A DNA stretch of 14,215 nt from Actinomycetota bacterium (lineage in GTDB: Bacteria > Actinomycetota > Thermoleophilia > Gaiellales > Gaiellaceae), in the NCBI GenBank assembly GCA_013694685.1, contig JACDBY010000013.1, forward strand, positions 1-14,215. The letters are read 5' to 3'. Each line of letters begins with the position of its first letter. The first letter of the stretch is position 1. The notes under the pieces were generated by a model, which was not told the DNA's origin, ran no database searches, and saw only the letters and a list, made by a program, of their open reading frames with translations. A program made the position numbers and the translations under genes. Below, in pieces: positions 1-5,866 of this stretch.

Positions 1-7
1 TCCAGGA

Positions 8-24
8 GCGACGCGGAGCGTCGC
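8..24 (-). terminator. Hairpin after the SepIVA-like gene
   Basis: A perfect 7-bp inverted repeat (gcgacgc / gcgtcgc) with a 3-nt loop begins 9 nt downstream of the stop codon at 34-36. No U-tract follows on the minus strand. Its position right after a gene end suggests a U-less intrinsic terminator, as in many high-GC actinobacteria. That role is inferred from position and stem strength only. Confidence 0.5.
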
Positions 25-33
25 ACCCGGAGG

Positions 34-552
34 CTAGTGATAGCTGTCGGCCTCCGACGGGCTCCCGTCGCGGTCGATTGGGCCGATGCCGGCGACGACC
101 GTCTCCTGCGAGCGCTCGTGGAGCCGCTCGCGGCCGCGGCGAACCGCGCCCAGGAACTTGTCGAGGTTGACCTCGAGCGTCGAGAGGATGCCGTCGGCCC
201 AGTCCTCCATCTCGAGCCGGGTTTCGCGCGCGTCGCGGCGCGCTTCCTCGACGATGTCCTGTGACTGGCGCTCGGCGAGCCTCACGATCTCCGTCTGGGA
301 TGCCTCGCGGAGCGCCTGCTCGCGCGCCTCGCCGATCAGGCGGTCGCATTCACGCTTCGCCTCGGCGAGCATCTCCTGGCGTTCCTTGACGATCCAGCGC
401 GCCTGCTTGATCTCTTCCGGGATCGTGGCGCGCATCTGGTCGAGGATGTCGTAGATCTCCTCGCGATCGATGCGCACCTGATCGGTGAGCGGCACGGCCT
501 TCGCGTTGTGCACGAGATCGTCGAGCTTGTCGATGAGTACGAGGACGTCCAT
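34..552 (-). CDS. SepIVA/DivIVA-like coiled-coil protein (often labelled ATP synthase subunit B-like)
   Basis: This is a 172-residue protein. It opens with a short structured N-terminus (MDVLVLIDKLDDLVHNAK), followed by the stretch IPEEIKQARWIVKERQEML and a long charged heptad-like coiled coil rich in E, R, K and A to about residue 120. The tail is polar and probably disordered. There is no membrane segment, so it is not a true F0 subunit b despite the usual automatic label. Similar short coiled-coil proteins lie near coaD and the DUF177/rpmF genes in Actinobacteria; mycobacterial SepIVA, a septation factor, is the best-known relative I can name. The frame stays open upstream, but the ATG at 552 is chosen because the residues before it are Arg/Pro-rich read-through that overlaps coaD. 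A TACCAT hexamer ends 7 nt before this ATG. The stop is TAG, followed by a hairpin. The division or envelope role is inferred. Confidence 0.75.
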   Translation of the reverse strand: MDVLVLIDKLDDLVHNAKAVPLTDQVRIDREEIYDILDQMRATIPEEIKQARWIVKERQEMLAEAKRECDRLIGEAREQALREASQTEIVRLAERQSQDIVEEARRDARETRLEMEDWADGILSTLEVNLDKFLGAVRRGRERLHERSQETVVAGIGPIDRDGSPSEADSYH

Positions 553-559
553 GGGCTGG

Positions 560-565
560 ATGGTA
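560..565 (-). promoter_or_regulatory. -10 element (TACCAT), putative leaderless promoter of the SepIVA-like gene
   Basis: TACCAT on the minus strand is followed by 7 nt and then the ATG at 552. There is no Shine-Dalgarno in between. The spacing would put the transcription start at or next to the A of ATG. No convincing -35 is visible. Confidence 0.5.
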
Positions 566-590
566 CTGGCCTTCGCGGACACCGGGGCGA

Positions 591-1121
591 TCACTCCTGC
601 GGGCTGAGCGGCGCTCCCGGTCGCCCGTTCGGATAGAGCTCCCGGAAGCGGGCCGCGACCTCGTCGGTCACGAGACCCTCGACGTCGCCGCCGAAGGAGG
701 CAATCTCCTTCACGCCGCTCGACGAGACGAACGCGTACTCCGGACTGGACATGACGTACATCGTCTCGATCTCCGGGGCGAGCCGATGGTTGAGCCGGTT
801 CATCTGGAACTCCCACTCGAAGTCCGCGATCACGCGCAGGCCCTTCACCATCGTGCGCGCGCCGTGCCTGCGGGCGAAGTCGACGACGAGCTCGCTGAAG
901 ACGTCGACGACGACGTTCGGAACCTCGGCGAGCGCGTGCTCGACGTAGGAGACGCGCTCCTCCACCGTGAACGTCGTCTGCTTGTGCTGGGGATCGCGGA
1001 CGACACCGACGACCACGGTGTCGAAGATCGCGGCCGCGCGCCGGATCACGTCGACGTGACCGAGGGTCACCGGGTCGAAGGTGCCCGGGTTGATGGCGAC
1101 GAGGGGTTCGCGGTCTGTCAT
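591..1121 (-). CDS. coaD: Phosphopantetheine adenylyltransferase
   Basis: CoaD transfers AMP from ATP to 4'-phosphopantetheine, the penultimate step of coenzyme A synthesis, in the cytoplasm. The 176-residue product is close to the family length (about 160). It carries the nucleotidyltransferase signature NPGTFDPVTLGH at residues 11-22, including the TxGH motif, and the C-terminal VSSSGVKE motif at 132-139, with KGLR and FEWEFQMNRLN between them. Asn replaces the more usual Tyr before PGTFDP. The ATG overlaps the rsmD stop as ATGA, a classic translational-coupling arrangement that fixes the start. rsmD-coaD adjacency is widely conserved in bacteria. Confidence 0.97.
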   Translation of the reverse strand: MTDREPLVAINPGTFDPVTLGHVDVIRRAAAIFDTVVVGVVRDPQHKQTTFTVEERVSYVEHALAEVPNVVVDVFSELVVDFARRHGARTMVKGLRVIADFEWEFQMNRLNHRLAPEIETMYVMSSPEYAFVSSSGVKEIASFGGDVEGLVTDEVAARFRELYPNGRPGAPLSPQE

Positions 1122-1651
1122 GGGCGAAAGAGGGTGAGCCGGGCGGAACCGTAGCGCCGCGTGGTCGCGAGTTCCAGCGGAAGGTCGGGCTCGACCCTCG
1201 CGTCGGTCTCGACGACGACGAGCCCCGAGGCCGCGACGACCTGCGGCAGGAGCTCGCCGAGCCGCAGCTCGACCGCGGCCCAGCGGTCGTACGGCGGGTC
1301 GAGCAGCACGAGGTCGTGGCGCCTGCGGGCGGCCGTCTCCTCGTTCAGCGCGGCGATGGCATCCCGCTGGACGACGAGCGCGCCCGTGAGCCCCAGCGTC
1401 TCGAGGTTCGCGCGGATCACCTTGCAGGCGGCGCCGTCGACCTCGACGAAGACGCAGCGGCGGGCTCCGCGCGAGAGGGCCTCGAGCCCGAGCGCTCCCG
1501 AGCCGGCGTAGAGATCGAGGACAGCGGCGTCCTCGACCGGGCCGACGAGGTTGAAGAGCGCCTCGCGCACACGATCGCCGGTCGGGCGCGTGTGCTCGCC
1601 CTTCGGTGCCGCGAGCCGCCGCCCGCGGTGCGTTCCCGCGATGATCCGCAT
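1118..1651 (-). CDS. rsmD: 16S rRNA (guanine(966)-N(2))-methyltransferase
   Basis: RsmD methylates G966 of 16S rRNA in the assembling small subunit using S-adenosylmethionine. The product is 177 residues. It starts with the family's typical MRIIAGTHRGRRL, then shows TRPTGDRVREALFN at about 21-34, the SAM-binding loop DLYAGSGALG at 46-55 and the catalytic LDPPY at 117-121, an N6/N2-type [DN]PPY motif. The frame is open 59 codons further upstream, but that stretch is Ser/Arg-rich antisense-like sequence inside the preceding gene, so the ATG at 1651 is used. It lies 7 nt after the RraA-like gene and overlaps coaD by 4 nt, so the three probably form one operon. Confidence 0.95.
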   Translation of the reverse strand: MRIIAGTHRGRRLAAPKGEHTRPTGDRVREALFNLVGPVEDAAVLDLYAGSGALGLEALSRGARRCVFVEVDGAACKVIRANLETLGLTGALVVQRDAIAALNEETAARRRHDLVLLDPPYDRWAAVELRLGELLPQVVAASGLVVVETDARVEPDLPLELATTRRYGSARLTLFRP

Positions 1652-1658
1652 CAGGCCG

Positions 1659-2297
1659 TCAGAACGTGCCGTGCCGCTCGTACGCGTCGAGCGGGGAGAC
1701 GCCGGCCCGGACGGCAGCCCGGATCTCGTTCTCCGTCCCAGCCTTGCGCTCGGCCGCTTCGAGGATCTCCTCCACCACCGCCTGGGGGACGACCACGACG
1801 CCGTCGTCGTCGCCGACGACCCAGTCACCCGGCTCGACCTGCACCGTGCCGACGATGATCGGCACCTGCGTCGCCGACACGCGCCAGCGCCACGTCGAGT
1901 CCTCGGGCGTGACGAAGCGGGCGAAGACGGGGAAGCCCTCCTCGACGATGAACCGGGTGTCTCGACAGCCGCCGTCGATCACGCAGCCTGCGACGCCGCG
2001 TGCGGCGAGCGAGACGGCGGAGAGCTCACCGAAGTGCGCCGAGCGATCGTGGCCGGTCGCATACACGGCGACATGGCCGGCGGGGACGCTCCCGAGCATG
2101 GCGAGGGTCTCGCGGATCGTCGCGTCCCAGTTCTCCTGAGCGCCGGGAGCTCCGGCGACCGTGAAGGCCTGACCCGCGACCCGGAGCCCTGGCGTCAGCG
2201 GTCGCAGCCCGTGTGGCAGCGTCTGCTCGCGGTAGCCCCGGTCGTCGAGCACGTCGGCGAGCGCAGCCGTATAGAGGGAGGCGAAGCGCTCTCGCAC
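1659..2297 (-). CDS. RraA-like / 4-hydroxy-4-methyl-2-oxoglutarate aldolase family protein
   Basis: The family includes class II metal-dependent HMG/CHA aldolases (which also decarboxylate oxaloacetate) and RraA, the modulator of RNase E. The 212-residue product has the fold's landmarks: GAQENWDA, then FGELSAVSLAARGVAGCVIDGGCRD, then DDDGVVVVP near 160-170. Glu91 lies exactly 20 residues before the Arg112-Asp113 pair, an E-X20-R-D version of the D-X20-R-D aldolase signature, so metal and substrate residues look intact. Real aldolase substrates cannot be read from sequence, and regulation of RNase is an alternative. The start is GTG with no clear Shine-Dalgarno. A TAGGCT hexamer lies 9 nt before it. 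It is the first gene before rsmD-coaD. Confidence 0.85.
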   Translation of the reverse strand: MRERFASLYTAALADVLDDRGYREQTLPHGLRPLTPGLRVAGQAFTVAGAPGAQENWDATIRETLAMLGSVPAGHVAVYATGHDRSAHFGELSAVSLAARGVAGCVIDGGCRDTRFIVEEGFPVFARFVTPEDSTWRWRVSATQVPIIVGTVQVEPGDWVVGDDDGVVVVPQAVVEEILEAAERKAGTENEIRAAVRAGVSPLDAYERHGTF

Positions 2298-2306
2298 GGT
2301 GGCGCG

Positions 2307-2312
2307 AGCCTA
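2307..2312 (-). promoter_or_regulatory. -10-like TAGGCT upstream of the RraA-like gene
   Basis: TAGGCT on the minus strand ends 9 nt before the GTG at 2297, in the 58-nt gap after recG. It is the widest-spaced member of the TANNNT series in this window, so the least certain. No Shine-Dalgarno is seen. Confidence 0.35.
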
Positions 2313-2355
2313 ACTCGACCGCTCACGCCCCGCCGGGCTCACGACGACGCGGCGA

Positions 2356-4449
2356 TCAGGATTCGCCAACGTGCTCGGCCTCGCCGAGCAGGCGAGCGAC
2401 AGCGGCCTCGAGGATGGGCTCTCCCTCCAGCTCGGCGGCGAGCTCCTTCGCGCGCTCGAGCAGGTCGCGGTCTGCCCGGAGCCGTGTGAATCGGAGATCG
2501 GTGAGGCCCGACTGACGGGCACCGACGAGCTGGCCTTCGCCGCGGATCTCCAGGTCGCGCTCGGCGAGCTCGAATCCGTCGGTCGTCGCGACCATCGCCT
2601 CGAGCCGCTCGTTGGCGGGCTCGGAGACCTCGTCCCGGTGCCGCGAGATCAGCAGGCAGTAGGATTGCTCCGCCCCGCGTCCCACCCGACCGCGCAGCTG
2701 GTGGAGCTGAGCCAGACCGAACCGGTCGGCCTCCTGGACGATCATGATCGTCGCGTTCGGCACGTCGACGCCGACCTCGATCACCGTCGTCGCGACGAGG
2801 ACGTCGAGCTCACCGGCTGTGAACGCCGCCATCGCGGCCCGCCGGTCGGCCGTCTTCAGCCGCCCGTGGACGCACCCGACGCGATAGTCGCGGAGCTCGC
2901 CGGTGCGGAGGCGGGCGGCCTCGTCCTCGGCCGCATGCGCGATCGTGGTCTCGGAGCCCTCGACGAGCGGGCAGACGACGTACGCCTGGCGGCCCTCGTC
3001 GAGGTGCCTGCGGAGCCGCGTGTATGCCTCCGCGCTCCTCTCCTCGGTGACGCGGGCGGTGACGATCGGCTTCCGGTCGGCCGGCGGGGCGGCAATCTCG
3101 GACACGGCGAGGTCGCCGTAGACCGTCAGCGCGAGCGTTCGTGGGATCGGCGTCGCGGTCATGTGGAGCACGTGTGGGCTCCGTGCCTCGGCGAGCGCGG
3201 CGCGCTGCTCGACCCCGAAGCGGTGCTGCTCGTCGACGACCGCGACGGCGAGGTCGGCGAACTCGACCTCGCGCTGGATCAAGGCGTGGGTGCCGAGGGC
3301 GATCCCGACGTCGCCCGAGGCGACGAGCTGGTGCACGGTGCGGCGCTCCCGTGCGCGGAGGCTCGAGGTGAGGAGCGCGACCCGCACGCCGAGCTCCGCG
3401 CAGAGCCCCTCGATCGTGAGGAAGTGCTGCTCGGCGAGCGTCTCGGTCGGCGCCATCAGCGCCCCCTGTCGACCGGCCTCGACCGCGCGGAGGAGCGTGT
3501 ACAGCGCAACGGCGGTCTTTCCCGATCCCACGTCGCCCTGGAGGAGGCGCTGCATCGGGGTCGTCCGGCCGAGATCGGCGTCGATCTCGGCGATCGCGCT
3601 CTCCTGGGCGTCGGTGAGCACGAACGGCAGGACGTCGCGATACCGCCCCGTGAGCGCACCGGGTTGTGGCAGCGCTTCGGCGACGAGCGCCTCGCGCTCG
3701 ACCGTCCGGCGCCGAAGCGCGAGCTGGAGCGTGAGCAGCTCGTCGAGCGCGAGACGGCGTCGCGCGTCCTCGGCCTCCTCCTCTGATCGCGGCCGGTGGA
3801 GGGAGACGACCGCGTCAGCGCGGAGCGGCAGCGTCCCGCCGAGCCGTACGCGCGCGGGGAGCGGCTCTCCGACCGCGCGCGCGAGCGGGAGCGCCGCCTC
3901 GGTCAGCGCCCGCAGCGTCTTCTGGGCGAGGTCGGCCGTCGAGGGGTAGACGGGCGCGAAGTCCGCGGTCTCGATCGCGTCGCCGATGTCGAAGCTCGAG
4001 ACCTGGAAGCCGAACCGGTTTCGTTTCCCCCGCACGCGGAGGCGCGTTCCGGGGACGAGCTTCGACTCGAGCCAGGGCTGGTTGAACCACGTCGCCCGGA
4101 TCTCGCCCGTGGCGTCGCGGACGTGCGCCGTCAGGATGTGGAGCCTGCCGCGACGACGGGCCGCCGCACGTCGCACCACGACGTCGAGCACCGCCTCGTC
4201 CTCACCGAAGAGCTCTGCGATGGTGCGCTCCTCAGCGGCCGACTCGTACCGACGGGGACGGTGGGCGAGGACGTCGCCGACCGTTCGGAGACCGAGCTTG
4301 GCGAGCCGTCGGCGGATCGCCGGGCCGACGCCAGGGAGCGTCCCGACGGGGCGGTCGAGCACCTCGGGTCTCGGCAGCGAGCTCGTCGCGGGCCAGCTCG
4401 CGGGCGCCTCGTCCCCTGCGAAACCGACCGTCGCGCGCATCCTCGGCAC
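2356..4449 (-). CDS. recG: ATP-dependent DNA helicase RecG
   Basis: RecG remodels stalled replication forks and branched recombination intermediates. The 697-residue product matches the usual length (about 690). An N-terminal region contains the HhH-like PVGTLPGVGPAIRRRLAKLGL (34-54). The OB-fold wedge domain follows at about 85-165. The superfamily 2 helicase core has Q-motif-like LTDAQ (278-282), Walker A GDVGSGKT (305-312), the RecG-type DEQHRFGV Walker B box (from 406), TAT (431-433) and motif VI QLRGRVGR (584-591). The C-terminal TRG-type segment with RGEGQLVGARQSG is present. I use the GTG at 4449 because a TAGACT -10 lies 7 nt before it; the ATG at 4440 (MRATVG) is an equally possible start. 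recG sits alone between two non-coding gaps. Confidence 0.97.
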   Translation of the reverse strand: MPRMRATVGFAGDEAPASWPATSSLPRPEVLDRPVGTLPGVGPAIRRRLAKLGLRTVGDVLAHRPRRYESAAEERTIAELFGEDEAVLDVVVRRAAARRRGRLHILTAHVRDATGEIRATWFNQPWLESKLVPGTRLRVRGKRNRFGFQVSSFDIGDAIETADFAPVYPSTADLAQKTLRALTEAALPLARAVGEPLPARVRLGGTLPLRADAVVSLHRPRSEEEAEDARRRLALDELLTLQLALRRRTVEREALVAEALPQPGALTGRYRDVLPFVLTDAQESAIAEIDADLGRTTPMQRLLQGDVGSGKTAVALYTLLRAVEAGRQGALMAPTETLAEQHFLTIEGLCAELGVRVALLTSSLRARERRTVHQLVASGDVGIALGTHALIQREVEFADLAVAVVDEQHRFGVEQRAALAEARSPHVLHMTATPIPRTLALTVYGDLAVSEIAAPPADRKPIVTARVTEERSAEAYTRLRRHLDEGRQAYVVCPLVEGSETTIAHAAEDEAARLRTGELRDYRVGCVHGRLKTADRRAAMAAFTAGELDVLVATTVIEVGVDVPNATIMIVQEADRFGLAQLHQLRGRVGRGAEQSYCLLISRHRDEVSEPANERLEAMVATTDGFELAERDLEIRGEGQLVGARQSGLTDLRFTRLRADRDLLERAKELAAELEGEPILEAAVARLLGEAEHVGES

Positions 4450-4456
4450 GCGCTCG

Positions 4457-4462
4457 AGTCTA
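4457..4462 (-). promoter_or_regulatory. -10 element (TAGACT), putative leaderless promoter of recG
   Basis: TAGACT on the minus strand is followed by 7 nt and the GTG at 4449. No Shine-Dalgarno is present. No convincing -35 is visible, and the region upstream is occupied by the hairpin that follows the DegV gene. Confidence 0.5.
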
Positions 4463-4483
4463 CGAACGGGGTGGGCCGGACAG

Positions 4484-4504
4484 GTCGGACCGGAGCGGTC
4501 CGAC
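4484..4504 (-). terminator. Hairpin between the degV-type gene and recG
   Basis: A perfect 8-bp stem (GTCGGACC / GGTCCGAC) with a 5-nt loop starts 8 nt after the DegV stop codon at 4513. There is no U-tract. It is most likely the terminator of the upstream unit, leaving recG to its own TAGACT promoter. Confidence 0.55.
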
Positions 4505-4512
4505 GGCGAGGC

Positions 4513-5382
4513 TCAGATCTCGTCCTGGAACCAGAAGAAGCCGACCGAGCCCGGTCCGGCGTGCGTCCCGACCACGGCGCCGAGCGGCTCGACGAGGTCG
4601 ATCGTGGCCTTCGGCCGCGCTCGCGCGACGAGTGTCGTGATCACGTCGATCCACTCCGGTGCGTTGGCATGGGCGATCGCAACACGGAGGCCGTCGCGAT
4701 CCTCGGTCTCCGCGACGAAGAGCCGCTCGAATTCCTGGAGTGCCTTCTGGCGGCCACGTGCGCGCGCGACCGGGATGATCACGCCGTCCTCGACCGAGAG
4801 GATCGGCTTGACGTTCAGGAGCGAGCCGGCGAGCGCCTGCCCCTTCCCGATCCGCCCGCCCTTTTGCAGGTACTCGAGCGTCCCGACGGTGAAGACGACG
4901 CGGTTCTCGCGACGGAACCGGTCGACGAGAGACTCGACCTCCTCGTCGGTCGTCCCACGCTCGAGCCGCCGGTCGATCGCCTCCGCGAGGAGGGCGCACG
5001 CGAGCGACGCCGTCTCCGTGTCGACGACCCGCACCCGGTCGCCGCCCAGCTCGCCCGCCGCGCTGACGGCCGACTCGTACGTGCCCGAGAGCTTCGAGGT
5101 GAGGTGGAGCGACCAGATTCGCTCGAACCCGCCGGCGACGAGCTCCCGGTAACAGGCGAGGAAGTCGGCCGGTGTCGGCTGCGAGGTCGTGGGCAATGAG
5201 CTCGCCGCAGCGAGCCGCTCGTAGAACCCGGCCGAGTCGATGTCAACCTGGTCGCGCAGCGGCTCCCCGTCGAAGAGGACATAGAGCGGGACGATCCGCA
5301 TGTTCGCGTGCCGCTCCCGCGCCTCGACGAAGTCCGACGTCGAGTCGAGGACGATCGCGGTGTTCTGGCGGGTCAGCTCCAC
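4513..5382 (-). CDS. DegV family fatty-acid-binding protein (FakB-like)
   Basis: DegV/FakB proteins bind a fatty acid and present it to the kinase FakA, which phosphorylates it to acyl-phosphate for phospholipid synthesis. The 289-residue product has the standard landmarks: IVLDSTSDF near the N-terminus, LPTTSQPTPADF from residue 63 (the TSQPS-type motif that holds the lipid carboxylate), LEYLQKGGRIGK in the middle, NVKPILSVEDGVI, and the C-terminal GTHAGPGSVGFFW with the conserved His. FakA is encoded two genes upstream, so the pairing is strong by context. The start is GTG, with TAGGGT 6 nt before it and no Shine-Dalgarno. The upstream gap is filled by a palindromic repeat element, which may have replaced its original -35 region. 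Confidence 0.93.
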   Translation of the reverse strand: MELTRQNTAIVLDSTSDFVEARERHANMRIVPLYVLFDGEPLRDQVDIDSAGFYERLAAASSLPTTSQPTPADFLACYRELVAGGFERIWSLHLTSKLSGTYESAVSAAGELGGDRVRVVDTETASLACALLAEAIDRRLERGTTDEEVESLVDRFRRENRVVFTVGTLEYLQKGGRIGKGQALAGSLLNVKPILSVEDGVIIPVARARGRQKALQEFERLFVAETEDRDGLRVAIAHANAPEWIDVITTLVARARPKATIDLVEPLGAVVGTHAGPGSVGFFWFQDEI

Positions 5383-5388
5383 GGGGGC

Positions 5389-5394
5389 ACCCTA
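5389..5394 (-). promoter_or_regulatory. -10 element (TAGGGT), putative leaderless promoter of the degV-type gene
   Basis: TAGGGT on the minus strand is followed by 6 nt and the GTG at 5382. The palindromic element at 5397-5495 begins only 2 nt upstream of the hexamer, so any -35 contact would fall inside that element. Confidence 0.5.
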
Positions 5395-5396
5395 AC

Positions 5397-5495
5397 GGGA
5401 CTGTCCCCGCAGCGAACGGTCCGTGCGCGACGCGCAAGCGCGCCCCGGAAGTACGCCCCTCGCACGGGGGTCAGTCCCCTCCGGGGACAGACCCC
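5397..5495. repeat. MITE/REP-like palindromic element between the receiver gene and degV
   Basis: The segment has imperfect terminal inverted repeats: GGGACTGTCCCC at 5397-5408 and, read from the other end, GGGTCTGTCCCC at 5494-5483 (11 of 12 match). Nested inside are CCGTGCG (5421-5427) with CGCACGG (5461-5467), and CGCGC (5431-5435) with GCGCG (5438-5442). The right end is itself a hairpin with 13-nt arms at 5467-5479 and 5483-5495, one mismatch and a 3-nt loop. GGGACTG (5397-5403) also pairs perfectly with CAGTCCC (5472-5478), so alternative folds exist. It contains no ORF I would call. It overlaps the last codons and the stop of the receiver gene. It could act as a terminator, a REP/MITE insertion, or both. 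Confidence 0.65.
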
Positions 5496-5866
5496 GCATG
5501 CGCAGCGCTCCGGATCGCAGCGGCCAGGACCTCGATCGCGCCCCCCTTCTCGACGAGGGCGCTCGCCCCGGCCCGGAGCACGGCTTCGCGTTCCGCCTGC
5601 GTCGCCTCGGCGGTGAGGCAGACGACGGCCGCGCGGGACGACTCAGTGACCGCCCTTGTCGCAGCTGCGCCATCGAGCCCCGGGAGGCGGTAGTCCATGA
5701 CGACGACGTCGGCGCCGCACGCAACCGCCGAGCCGGCCGCCTCCGTACCGCTAGAGACCGATCCGACGATCTCGAGGTCCGGCTGCAACCCGAGGAGGAG
5801 CTCGATCGAGGAGCGGTAGACGTCGTTGTCCTCGACGAGGAGGACGCGGATCGTCGTCCGGCTCAC
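5471..5866 (-). CDS. Stand-alone response regulator receiver protein
   Basis: The 131-residue product is a single CheY-like receiver domain with all key residues: the acidic pair Glu12-Asp13 in LLVEDN, the phospho-acceptor Asp58 in VVMDYRLPGLDG, Thr85 and Lys107. The sequence style (DYRLPGLDG) is that of NarL/FixJ-type regulators, which normally continue for about 70 more residues into a LuxR-type helix-turn-helix. Here the protein stops right after the receiver. The final codons (GSVPGGD) and the TGA come from the palindromic element at 5397-5495. The GTG start overlaps the fakA stop as GTGA, so it is co-translated with fakA. No histidine kinase is in the window. Its output may be by protein contact, or it may be a truncated regulator. 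Confidence 0.88.
   Translation of the reverse strand: MSRTTIRVLLVEDNDVYRSSIELLLGLQPDLEIVGSVSSGTEAAGSAVACGADVVVMDYRLPGLDGAAATRAVTESSRAAVVCLTAEATQAEREAVLRAGASALVEKGGAIEVLAAAIRSAAHAGSVPGGD

Noticed and set aside
2298..2355. Terminator after recG (GCCC-N4-GGGC)
   Set aside because: A 4-bp stem is not strong enough to support the call.
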